From Streptomyces sp. MNU76 (lineage in GTDB: Bacteria > Actinomycetota > Actinomycetes > Streptomycetales > Streptomycetaceae): DNA of 64,000 bases. Below are positions 17,257 to 25,828 of this stretch, piece after piece (the stretch's first letter is position 1; every line of letters starts with the position of its first letter). The stretch is from NCBI RefSeq assembly GCF_020982545.1, contig NZ_JAJKLK010000030.1, forward strand, positions 310,001 to 374,000, in the 5' to 3' direction. The position numbers and the translations under genes are program-made. The notes below the pieces were generated by a model. That model saw only the letters and a program-made list of their open reading frames with translations. It was not told the origin of the DNA and ran no database searches.

Positions 17257-20200
17257 TCGGCTCCTTCCGCCCGCCGCGGCGGGGTTGGTGCGTCGGCGCG
17301 CAGCTCGCAGGCACGCTTCAGCTCGCGGAGCGTGCCCCGTACCTCGGGCGGCAGGTCCTGGCCGGCCAGCCGGCGCGTGATGTGGTCGGCCACGGCGATG
17401 GCGTCGTCCGCTGTCCCGCCCGGTCTGCCGAGATGCCAGTCCCGGACCGCGTGCGTGACGATCGTCGACGCGCGTGGCCCCGGTTGTTCGTAGTCGTCGA
17501 TCACGGTCTGCCATTCCCCGAGGTAGGCGAGCCCCGCCAGCCGCCCGAGGGCCGAGTCGGGCGTCGGGGCGACGGCGGTCAGCAGATCCCTGGCCCGGGG
17601 CAGCGCGCCGGCGTCGCCCCGGGCGGCCGCGAGCCGGGCGAGCCAGCCCACGGCCGGCAGGACGTCCGCCAGGGCGGTCTGCTCCAGGAATCCGTACGGG
17701 CCGGTCGCCCGGCGCCTGGGCGTGGTGCCGAACCCGGGAGTGGCGGCGAGCAGACAAGCGTACGGGAAGGCCTCGGCGAGGCCCGCCGTGGCCGCGGCGG
17801 ATACGAATTGTTCCGCGCCGTCCTCGTCGTCGGCGCCCGGCCACAGCTCGGCCAGCCGCTCCCGGGCGGTCCGGCACGGTCGATGCCCGGGACCACTGGA
17901 CGCGTCGAGCAGGAACGCGCTGCTCCCGGCCAGCCCGAACAGGGCCAGAGCCGCGTCCTCCCCGCCGGCGTCCAGCAGCGTCTCCAGGTCCTCCGGCAGG
18001 GCCCGGGTCCGGGCGAACGCCATGATCCACGGCCAGTTGTGGCGCAGCGTCAGGCCGCGCTGCTTCAGTGTGCGTGCCGTTCGCAGGGCCAGCCGGACGC
18101 CCCGGGCACGATCGGCGGAGAACACCGCGCAGACAAGTCCCGCGAGGGCCTCGGCATGGTCACCGGCCGTCTGCGCGGCGAGACCCTCGACCAGCGAGGT
18201 GACCAACTGCTCGGCCCTGTCGAGCGCCTGGTCGGCGGGTTCGCCGAGGCCGGCATCGAGTTCGCCGACGGCCACGGCCAGGGCAGGCAGCCGGTCCGGC
18301 GGCAGTTCCCCGGCCGTCGCGGTGAGCAGGAGCGCCGCCCGTTCGGGCACGAGGGCCAGCAGCCGGTGGGCGGCCGCGGCGGCGACCAGGCGGTCGTCGC
18401 TCCGGACGAAGCGGTGGGCGAGGTCTTCGGGCGAGGACGGGGGCCCCGTCAGGACCTCCCAGGCCTCGGCCGGCAGCGGCGGCACGCTCTTCCGCTCGGG
18501 CGCCGACGGGCTCAGGCCCCACCTGGCGGTCGTCTGTTCGAGCAAGCGGCCCGCCTCGTCGTGGGCCGCGAAATCGAACCGATGCCGCAGCAGCGGCTCC
18601 ACCCGTCCGGCGGCGGCGAGTTCGCCGAGGAGTGCGCACCGCTCGTCGGTCAGCCGGAGCTGCTCGGTGTACCCGGCGGCAGCGGTCAGCTCCGTTACGT
18701 TGGCGGTCAGCCGCTCCTCGCAGACGGTGACCCAGCGCCGTGTCAGTGCCTCGGTCGGGTCGGTGTCGAGCGTGCGCAGGGCCCGGCGGGCGGCCGAGGA
18801 CACCGGCCAGGGCTGGGCCGGGTCTACCAGTTCGGCGAGGCGGGGTGTGAGGGCGGTGAGACCGTTGCGGGCCACGGCGTTCACGGCGGCGACCTTCGTC
18901 GCGTTGTCGGACGCGCCGCCCAGAACGGCCGCGCAGGCCGCCCGCAGAGCGCCGGGGTTCCCGGTCCTGTCGCGCCGCGCGATCGAGGCCAGACCCCGGA
19001 CGGCTTCCGTCCGCGCCCCGGGGTCCACCGACGGATCCTGTGCGACGGTCCGCAGGAGCGCACGCGCCCGTGCCCCGCCGAGCTGCCCGAGTGCCGACGC
19101 CGCCTCACACCGGGTCACCGGGTCCGCGTCCGGTCTGCGGAGCAGGCTGTCCGCGCGCGTGAGGAAATCGTCCAGAGCGGCGGGGTTCGGCGCCGGAGCG
19201 GCAGCCAGCAGACGGGCAGCCAGCAGGAGGTCGTGCTCAAGTGCGGCCCTCACCAGCGCCTCGGCCGGGGCCTCGTCCGCCACCGTGAACGTCTGCAGGA
19301 TCCTGGCCGGTTCGTGCCAGGCCGGGCGGCAAACGCGCCTGGCGGTGCCGTCGGGATCCTCGCTCCACGTGAGGTAGAGCCACCGGGCCGCGAAGAACTC
19401 GCGCATCGTGGTACTGGTGAAGGCGAGCACGGGCTGCAGGTCGACGACCCTCCGCTCGATCAGTCCCGACTTCGTGAGGTTCTCGATCCGCAGGGGCATC
19501 CCCCCGGCCAACTCGGCCTCAGGCAGTTCCGTGGCACGCCGGTCGGTGAGCTCGCGGGCGAGTTCGGCGAGCAGGGCCTCGGCGGCGTCGTAGGGATCGG
19601 ACAGGCGGGGCGACCGGGCCAGGGTGTACGCGGTCAGCTTCTGCCGGGCGTAGATGTACAACACCTCTCCGATGCCCAGCCGGAGGTCGCTCTCCGCGGT
19701 GAGTCCGTCGGCGGCGGCCGTCTCGGCGGCCAGGTCGGCGACGAGGGTGACGAGACGGGGCGAGCGCAGCCCTGCGGCGAGCCGCGGCTCGGACTGCTCG
19801 CCGAACATCATCGCGAAGAGTCTGTCCGCCGTGCCCACGGGGTCCCGCAACCGTGCGTCGGCCAGCAGCCGGCCGAGGAGCGTACGGCGGATCTGCTCGT
19901 CGTCCGGCGGTTCCAGGACGAGCACGTCGAAGACGTCCGCCAGATCTGGCTCGGCGGGAAGGGCGGCGATGGTACGGGGGCGCTCGCACACCAGGATGCC
20001 GGCACGCGGCGCGTCGGCGTGGACGAGGAGCCATGACACGACCCGCTGCCGCTCGGCACCCGGATCGAGCGCGTCCAGACCGTCGACGACCAGGAGGAGT
20101 ATGCCGAGGGAGCGCAGGGCGTCGATGTGGTCCGCCCAGGCCGGGGGCATCTCGGCCTCCGTCCAGGCGAGGGCCGGCGGGGACACGGACACCGGTGACT

Positions 20201-22223
20201 CCCCGTTGCGGTCCGGCAGCAGCTCCGAGAGCCGAGTGGCGGAGACGACCAGGGGAACGCGGAGTTCGGGCGGCGCGGACGGGCTCTCGGGGGCGGCGGC
20301 TGCGGCCGCCGCGGCCTGGCGCAGGCACCACTGCTCCACGACAGCCGTCTTGCCGGACTGGGGCTCGCCCCGCAGCAGCGTCAGCCGCCCGGCGTCCAGG
20401 TGGCGCTGGACGTCCTCCACCCGTCCGCCGGTGTCTGCGGCCCGCATGACCAGACGCGGACCGGGGTCGGTGGCCCGGCCCACCGTCGTCTCACCCCACT
20501 CCCGGAAGGCCGTGCGCACGAGCTCGCGGCCGACCTCCCGGAGCATGGCCTCCAGCTCGGGGTCGTACAGGCCGCGGTGGTCCATCTCGTCGACCAGCGC
20601 GGCGAGCGCCGCCGCGGTCCGCGGGCCGTCCGGCGCGGCTCCCCTCGCCGTGGCCCGGGCCGCGGCGACCAGCAGGCCGGCCGGCCAGTACCCGTAGGGC
20701 CGTTCCTCGTCGTAGGACTCGGCGCAGACCCCGGCCGCCGCCACGGTCGCGGCGATCGCGGCCGGGCCGACGGCGGTGAGGTTCCAGCCGAAGGTCTGGT
20801 TGGCGGTGATGCAGAGATGGGCGGCGTACTCCCGGTGCCAGCCCCGCGCCGCGTTTCCCCGGAGGCTCAGCGCGGCCTGGGTCCGTACCGCCCACAGCAC
20901 CCGGAACGCGGCGAGCAACGGGTTCGGGAAGTGCCGCAGCACCTCCAGGGCGACCTGCTCGGCTGCGGCGGCCGCCTTCCGCGGCGGGGCGGTCGAGGCA
21001 TCGGTCAGGGCGCCCGCCAGGAACAGCGCCCGTTGCAGGGCGAGGACCTCGCCGAAGTCGAAGCGAGGGGCGAAGACGTCACGGAGCAGGCCGAGTTCCA
21101 GCCAGGTGAAGTCGGCGAGGGGCGGTTGGCCGGTGCGGGTCCGGGCGAAGTCGATCAGATAGATCTGCTCGGCTCCGTCGGCGCTTGTCGCGACGATCAG
21201 GTTGCGCGGGTTCGGGTCGCCGTGCACCAGCGATTCGACCCGACCTGGACGCTGGTCCGTCAGCATGGGGTACAGCCGGGCGAAGGGCGACAGGGTCCGC
21301 TCGCCGCCGGCCGCCACCTCCTCTTCCTCCAGCACGAGGTCGCGACAGCGCTCGGATATCGCGCTCCACCGGTTGGCGGGGTAACGGTCTGCCACGGCTC
21401 CGCAGAGCTTGATCTCTCCGGACGTTCCCACGGCCGGGGAGGGGACGAGGCGGTACTCGATCCGGTCGTGCGTCCGTGGGCCATCCACCGCCGCTGATCC
21501 TGAGCCCAGGTAGACGGGGCCCGCGGGGGCGGTCGGGGCGAGCACGATCTTCAGCAGGGTGCGTTCGTGGCAGTAGGCGACGTCTCCGTCCGGGGGAGAG
21601 CCGTCGACACGCAGCTCGAACATCGGGCCGAGGTCCGGTACGAAGGAGTCGAGGCTCGTGTCCTCCGCGCGCACCTCCGCGTGGCTGTAGAAGGCGGCGC
21701 ACGCCTTCTCGCCGTACGCGGCGAGCAGCCCGAGTACCGGGGCCACCGCCTCCGGGCCGTTCTGCCACACCTGGGCGACACGTTCCTCCAGGGTGACGAC
21801 GGACCGGTCGGGGCCTCCCGCGTAGTGGCTCACATGACCATAGACGACGGCCTCGCGCCGTCCCGGCACGGACCTGTCGCGATCGAGCACGGTACGGGTC
21901 GCGGCCTCGACGGGGGCGCACAGGGCGATGCGCGGGCTCATCAGGTGGTCCTGGTAGGCCCTCCACTCGGCCCTCATCTCCGCGGCGGGGCCGATCTTGA
22001 CGACGCACCGCCACACCGCGGTCCGCCAGGAGATCTCCGCCTCCAGGACCAGCGGGCCGTCCCGTCCGCCCTGCAGCAGCCGTTTGGCCGCGATGTGCCT
22101 CGGCGGCTCGCTCCACTGCCCGATGCCCGCCCCGGCCGGTTCGAGCCGCTTCAGTACGTCGAGCACTTCGTCTTCGTGGGGCCGCACGTCGTCGGCGCAG
22201 CTGAACGTCGTGGTCTGCGGCAC
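17253..22223 (-). CDS. Kinase-fold (TCAD9-like) / NACHT NTPase / HEAT-like protein
   Basis: The protein has 1656 residues from GTG 22223 with GGGAG upstream. The N-terminal domain looks like an aminoglycoside-phosphotransferase or protein-kinase fold: a VVK lysine near 76, a catalytic loop SLVHGDPNPRNLIV near 332-344 and IDFART near 357. This matches my recollection of ternary-complex-associated domain 9. A P-loop NTPase follows, with Walker A GEPQSGKT at 619-626 and Walker B ILLLVVDGLDALD near 708-720, like NACHT/STAND ATPases. The rest is helical HEAT-like repeats (ASALGQLGGARARALLRTV). Such proteins oligomerise on sensing a trigger. It overlaps the TPR gene by 4 bases. Confidence 0.78.
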   Translation of the reverse strand: MPQTTTFSCADDVRPHEDEVLDVLKRLEPAGAGIGQWSEPPRHIAAKRLLQGGRDGPLVLEAEISWRTAVWRCVVKIGPAAEMRAEWRAYQDHLMSPRIALCAPVEAATRTVLDRDRSVPGRREAVVYGHVSHYAGGPDRSVVTLEERVAQVWQNGPEAVAPVLGLLAAYGEKACAAFYSHAEVRAEDTSLDSFVPDLGPMFELRVDGSPPDGDVAYCHERTLLKIVLAPTAPAGPVYLGSGSAAVDGPRTHDRIEYRLVPSPAVGTSGEIKLCGAVADRYPANRWSAISERCRDLVLEEEEVAAGGERTLSPFARLYPMLTDQRPGRVESLVHGDPNPRNLIVATSADGAEQIYLIDFARTRTGQPPLADFTWLELGLLRDVFAPRFDFGEVLALQRALFLAGALTDASTAPPRKAAAAAEQVALEVLRHFPNPLLAAFRVLWAVRTQAALSLRGNAARGWHREYAAHLCITANQTFGWNLTAVGPAAIAATVAAAGVCAESYDEERPYGYWPAGLLVAAARATARGAAPDGPRTAAALAALVDEMDHRGLYDPELEAMLREVGRELVRTAFREWGETTVGRATDPGPRLVMRAADTGGRVEDVQRHLDAGRLTLLRGEPQSGKTAVVEQWCLRQAAAAAAAAPESPSAPPELRVPLVVSATRLSELLPDRNGESPVSVSPPALAWTEAEMPPAWADHIDALRSLGILLLVVDGLDALDPGAERQRVVSWLLVHADAPRAGILVCERPRTIAALPAEPDLADVFDVLVLEPPDDEQIRRTLLGRLLADARLRDPVGTADRLFAMMFGEQSEPRLAAGLRSPRLVTLVADLAAETAAADGLTAESDLRLGIGEVLYIYARQKLTAYTLARSPRLSDPYDAAEALLAELARELTDRRATELPEAELAGGMPLRIENLTKSGLIERRVVDLQPVLAFTSTTMREFFAARWLYLTWSEDPDGTARRVCRPAWHEPARILQTFTVADEAPAEALVRAALEHDLLLAARLLAAAPAPNPAALDDFLTRADSLLRRPDADPVTRCEAASALGQLGGARARALLRTVAQDPSVDPGARTEAVRGLASIARRDRTGNPGALRAACAAVLGGASDNATKVAAVNAVARNGLTALTPRLAELVDPAQPWPVSSAARRALRTLDTDPTEALTRRWVTVCEERLTANVTELTAAAGYTEQLRLTDERCALLGELAAAGRVEPLLRHRFDFAAHDEAGRLLEQTTARWGLSPSAPERKSVPPLPAEAWEVLTGPPSSPEDLAHRFVRSDDRLVAAAAAHRLLALVPERAALLLTATAGELPPDRLPALAVAVGELDAGLGEPADQALDRAEQLVTSLVEGLAAQTAGDHAEALAGLVCAVFSADRARGVRLALRTARTLKQRGLTLRHNWPWIMAFARTRALPEDLETLLDAGGEDAALALFGLAGSSAFLLDASSGPGHRPCRTARERLAELWPGADDEDGAEQFVSAAATAGLAEAFPYACLLAATPGFGTTPRRRATGPYGFLEQTALADVLPAVGWLARLAAARGDAGALPRARDLLTAVAPTPDSALGRLAGLAYLGEWQTVIDDYEQPGPRASTIVTHAVRDWHLGRPGGTADDAIAVADHITRRLAGQDLPPEVRGTLRELKRACELRADAPTPPRRAEGAE

Positions 22224-22313
22224 ACCACTCCCGTGTCTACCGGCCCATGACGGAGAGTCAGGCACCATGGACGGAACGGAACGTGAGTCAGTATGCACCG
22301 GGAGGTAGCCGGC

Positions 22314-22679
22314 GTGGGGGAGTCTCGAACACCCAGGGGAGCGCTGTCGTGGGCCGATGTCTGTCGGTCCAAGGACCGGCTGCGCCAGTGGGCGAAGGAG
22401 GGTGGTCGGCTTGCCGAGTGGCGCGACCTCGACCGGGCGTCGCAGGAGCAGCGGGACACCCTGGAGAAGTGGGCCGTGCTGTGGGACGCCGTCGACGCTC
22501 ACCGCGCGGCGGCCGGCGGCTACAACGTGCGGGGGGACGATGAGGAAGCCGGGCCGTCGGTGGCGTACGGCTGCCCGAGCGCGCGGCAGTGCGGACGGAG
22601 GGTGGTGACCGAACCGGCCGACCCGGCGCCCGAGTGCCGCCTGGTCCGGCGGCCGATGGCCCCGGAGCGGGGCCGGTGA
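22314..22679 (+). CDS. Small cysteine-containing protein, unrecognised
   Basis: The protein has 121 residues from GTG 22314, chosen for GGGAGG 8 bases upstream; ATG 22293 is possible. It is charged and helical in the middle (CRSKDRLRQWAKEGGRLAEW) and ends with a cysteine cluster, YGCPSARQCGRR then ECRLVRRPM. The cysteines could bind a metal. It lies alone on the plus strand between the start of the NACHT operon and the 3' end of a CHAT gene, so it shares a divergent promoter region with the NACHT operon. It may be an accessory part of either system. No family is recognised. Confidence 0.5.
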   Translation: MGESRTPRGALSWADVCRSKDRLRQWAKEGGRLAEWRDLDRASQEQRDTLEKWAVLWDAVDAHRAAAGGYNVRGDDEEAGPSVAYGCPSARQCGRRVVTEPADPAPECRLVRRPMAPERGR

Positions 22680-22686
22680 CCGCGCG

Positions 22687-24384
22687 TCAGCGGCCGGCGA
22701 GGCGGGCCGACGGGTTGCCGTACACGGTGTAGGCGAGCCAGGTCGGGTCCCCTGCCTCATCCATGATCGTGCGGCGGGCGTCCAGCGACGCCTCGCCGAG
22801 CGGGGTCCCGTCGGCCAGGGCCCGGTAGAACGCGTCGGCGAAATCCGCCGCCGAGGTGGAACGCACGTCCCAGAGGGAGCCGACGAACGCTCCGGCGCCC
22901 GCCTGGAGAAACTTTCCGGCCCAGCCCACGGTTCCCGTCAACGCGCGGATCTCACCGCCGGTGCGACAGCCGTTGAGGAACACCAGTGGACTGGTGCGCC
23001 ACGCCCTGCGCAGCGCCGCCCGGTTGAGGGCGTCGGGGCGGAAGTCCCCACCGTTGAGCTCCACCGCGGCCCCGGTGTGCTCGTCGAACATGTGGTGGCA
23101 GGCGAAGTGGAGCACGCCGGGGGGTTCCGAGAGCAGCCGCCGCAGATCATCCAGGTCCTCGACGACACCCAGGTCCCGGGTACCGCTGAGATGGGCGCGT
23201 ACGGCGGCGATCTCCCGTCCCGCATGCTCCGGAGCCTTCCGGGACCGGACGAAGGCGGTGCTCGACGGGACGATCAGGCGTGCCCGGGACTGGCCCGAGG
23301 CCCGGCGGACGACCGCCATGCGGCCGGCGAGGAAACCGACCTCGTCGGTCTCGTCCACCGCGTACAGCAACTCCCACGGGACCGTGTCCAGTTCGCTGGC
23401 CACCGTGAAGGAAGTGATGCGGTCGAGCTGGTTCCAGAAGGCGGTGCGCACGGCGGCGGGAATGATGCCCCACAGTCCGGAACCGAGGTCCTTCAGCCGT
23501 TCCTGGACCAGTGCCGGGCTGTCCAGGCGGTGCTCTCCGCGTGCCATCAGCCCGAGTTCGGTCGCGAGCAGGCCGACGGCCTCTGTCGGGTCGGCGCTCG
23601 GCAGGTCGGAGCGTTCGGCCCGGGCGAGGTCGTCGCCGAGCAGCCGGAACCGGTAGTGGTCAGCCTCCTGGGCGACTTCGAGGGTCACCTCCCCGGGCTC
23701 GCAGACCATCACCGGCAGGTCCGCGGTGACAACAGCCTTGCCACCGGGAGCGGTCCTGTCGGCCGCGGGCGTCTCGACGGCCACCTCGACCGTCAGTTCG
23801 CCGAGGAAGGTGCCACCGCGGTGAGCACGGACGAGCACGCGGTGCAGCCCGGCATCCAGGGCACGGAACCCGAAACGCGCCGGCTCGGAGTCCCCCGTCC
23901 CGGGCACCACCAGCTCCTGTTCGAGGTCGTCCCGGGAGAACAGGCCGGGGGCCGAGACGCTCACGGTCACGGTCGCCCCCTCGGGCGGCACGTCGAAGGG
24001 CTTCAGGGCGGCCGAGGGGCCCGTCGGCGACGTGGCCAGAACACGCACGTACAGCGGGAACCGCTGGCCCACGACGACCGACTGCCGAGGCAGTACGGCC
24101 TCCAGGCGCCGGACCGGGCCGGGCTCGGTCGAGCGGTAGTCGCTGTGGTCGTCGGGCCGGTTGCGGGCGTGTTGTTCACGCACCCAGGCGCGCAGGTCGT
24201 CCTGGGCCGTCAACGCCCGGCGCAGGGCGGCTTTGGCGGCGCCCGGCGGGAGGTCGAGCGCCCGGTCGAGGGCCGCGGCGCTGTCCCGGGCGGCGCTCGC
24301 GTCGGTGATCAGCCGGTACACCAGCCGCCGGGCCTCCCGGGCCAGCGCGCGCCAGTAGTCCTCGTCCATCCGCCCCGGCTCCAT
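22687..24384 (-). CDS. CHAT domain protease
   Basis: The protein has 565 residues from ATG 24384 with GGGAGGG upstream. The N-terminal half is helical, followed by a beta-rich region (AVLPRQSVVVGQRFPLYVRV) that may be an immunoglobulin-like or ligand-sensing domain. The C-terminal CHAT protease has the catalytic histidine in VLHFACHHMFDE, near residue 430, and the cysteine in LVFLNGCRTGG, near 473. FLQAGAGAFVGSLWDV is the usual conserved strand after the cysteine. CHAT proteins are caspase-related and cleave partner proteins in conflict systems. It lies 27 bases downstream of another CHAT gene in the same direction, so the two are co-transcribed. Confidence 0.82.
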   Translation of the reverse strand: MEPGRMDEDYWRALAREARRLVYRLITDASAARDSAAALDRALDLPPGAAKAALRRALTAQDDLRAWVREQHARNRPDDHSDYRSTEPGPVRRLEAVLPRQSVVVGQRFPLYVRVLATSPTGPSAALKPFDVPPEGATVTVSVSAPGLFSRDDLEQELVVPGTGDSEPARFGFRALDAGLHRVLVRAHRGGTFLGELTVEVAVETPAADRTAPGGKAVVTADLPVMVCEPGEVTLEVAQEADHYRFRLLGDDLARAERSDLPSADPTEAVGLLATELGLMARGEHRLDSPALVQERLKDLGSGLWGIIPAAVRTAFWNQLDRITSFTVASELDTVPWELLYAVDETDEVGFLAGRMAVVRRASGQSRARLIVPSSTAFVRSRKAPEHAGREIAAVRAHLSGTRDLGVVEDLDDLRRLLSEPPGVLHFACHHMFDEHTGAAVELNGGDFRPDALNRAALRRAWRTSPLVFLNGCRTGGEIRALTGTVGWAGKFLQAGAGAFVGSLWDVRSTSAADFADAFYRALADGTPLGEASLDARRTIMDEAGDPTWLAYTVYGNPSARLAGR

Positions 24385-24411
24385 GTGCCCTCCCGGCCGT
24401 CGGCGGCCCGA

Positions 24412-25737
24412 TCAGATCCCGAAGTGGGCGAACGCCGCCCAGTCGGCGATGTGTGCCTCGTCCCGAGCAGCCGGCTCGGCCGGCAGAAGCGCGTCGAGCA
24501 GTGTGTCCGCAGCGGCAGGCGAGAGCCGGCCCTCGTCGGCCGCCGCGTCGAGGAACCGCGTCTTCTCCTCGTTGGAGGTGTCCCGCACCCAGATCTGGGC
24601 GCGGCGCAGGGCCTCCGCCGGCGGCGCGCCGGCCCTCCAGTGGTCGTAGAAGCGCGTCATCACCAAGGCGGTGGGCAGGTCGGGCACCGGCCACTGCGAC
24701 GCGACCACTCCCGCGGCGCCGGCCTGGAGCAGACCGGTGGGCAGAGCGACGACCTCGTCGGGCAACCGCGTCCCGGGCACCGAGGTCTCGCACGACGACA
24801 GCACCGCCAGCCGCAGCCGCAGGTCGAGCCCCATCAGGTCGCGCAGCCGTAGCGTCCGGCCGTCCGCCAGCGACAGTCCGCTGTCCAGTGGGCTGCCGAC
24901 GTCGGCGAAACCGTGGCAGGCGAAGTGGACGACACCGGCGGCAGGAAGCTCCCGCAGGACGGCGGGGACCGTGGCCCGGGGACCATGCAGCATCCGGTGC
25001 GCGCCGGGAAAGGTACCGGCGACGATCTCGGCCTCCAGCGCGGTGAAGGACGTACGTCCGCCGGCGGCCGTCCTGTGGGGGTCGGTGACGACCAGCAGCC
25101 GGTCGGGGGCGTGCTCCTGCGCGATGCGGCGCGCGGCGGTGAGGGCGCGCGCGTTGGGGATGTAGCTGATCGCGGCGTGGTCGACGGCCCACCGGCGTCC
25201 GGTCGGGGTACCGGTGGCCGGTGTCCAGGCCGCGTGCAGGGGCAGCATGCCCAGCAGTCCGGCAGGTACGAGGGTGACGCGGTCCTCGTCGGCCAGTTCG
25301 CCACGCAGCAGTGGGCCCATCGCCGCGTCCCACAGCCACCGGGCGGTGCCGTCGAGATCCGTGCTCCAGGCCGCGAACCCGGCCCCCGGGTTCGCGCGGA
25401 ACTCGGCCCCCGAGACGGCCAGGCCGCCGACGCGGTGGCGTACCGCCTCCGTCGAGAGGTCCTCGAGCCACAGCACGTTCACGTCGTTCCCGCGCACGAT
25501 CAGTGCGAGGCCGCCCCCCTGTGCGGGGGAGAGGTAGCACAGGGGGTGCTGCTCCGCCGCCACCGAGATGTCCTCGAAGGACGGTTCGGCGAGGAAGTCG
25601 CCGAAGCCTTCGAGTCGGCGGATCTCGTCGATGACGTCGTCCAACTCCTGGCGAGCAGAGCGCAGTTCGTCGAAGTTCAGCCCCTGACGCCCGCCCTCGG
25701 GGAAAATGTCCGCTGTCGACTCCGCCACGTGGGCCAT
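24412..25737 (-). CDS. CHAT domain protease without its TPR half
   Basis: The protein has 441 residues from ATG 25737. It begins with FDELRSARQELDDVIDEIRR, which in other CHAT proteins is the linker directly after a TPR array, and then forms a complete CHAT protease. Catalytic histidine is in VVHFACHGFADVGS near residue 275; cysteine is in LAVLSSCETSVPG near residue 316. It ends in the common signature DWAAFAHFGI. The divergent gene starting at 25829 encodes a TPR array that stops just where this linker would continue, so the two look like one protein split into two genes. The start regions are only about 90 bases apart and share a promoter region. Confidence 0.82.
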   Translation of the reverse strand: MAHVAESTADIFPEGGRQGLNFDELRSARQELDDVIDEIRRLEGFGDFLAEPSFEDISVAAEQHPLCYLSPAQGGGLALIVRGNDVNVLWLEDLSTEAVRHRVGGLAVSGAEFRANPGAGFAAWSTDLDGTARWLWDAAMGPLLRGELADEDRVTLVPAGLLGMLPLHAAWTPATGTPTGRRWAVDHAAISYIPNARALTAARRIAQEHAPDRLLVVTDPHRTAAGGRTSFTALEAEIVAGTFPGAHRMLHGPRATVPAVLRELPAAGVVHFACHGFADVGSPLDSGLSLADGRTLRLRDLMGLDLRLRLAVLSSCETSVPGTRLPDEVVALPTGLLQAGAAGVVASQWPVPDLPTALVMTRFYDHWRAGAPPAEALRRAQIWVRDTSNEEKTRFLDAAADEGRLSPAAADTLLDALLPAEPAARDEAHIADWAAFAHFGI

Positions 25738-25828
25738 CGTATGGGTCCCTGACGGCGTGGGAAGCCTGAACCGGGTGAAGGAACACGAAAGCGGGGCGGC
25801 GCGGTACCGGCCGAGGGCGGGAGACGGG

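Noticed and set aside
17205..20036. 943-codon plus-strand ORF
   Set aside because: It is an antisense shadow of the NACHT gene, with low-complexity Gly/Arg-rich protein and no motifs.
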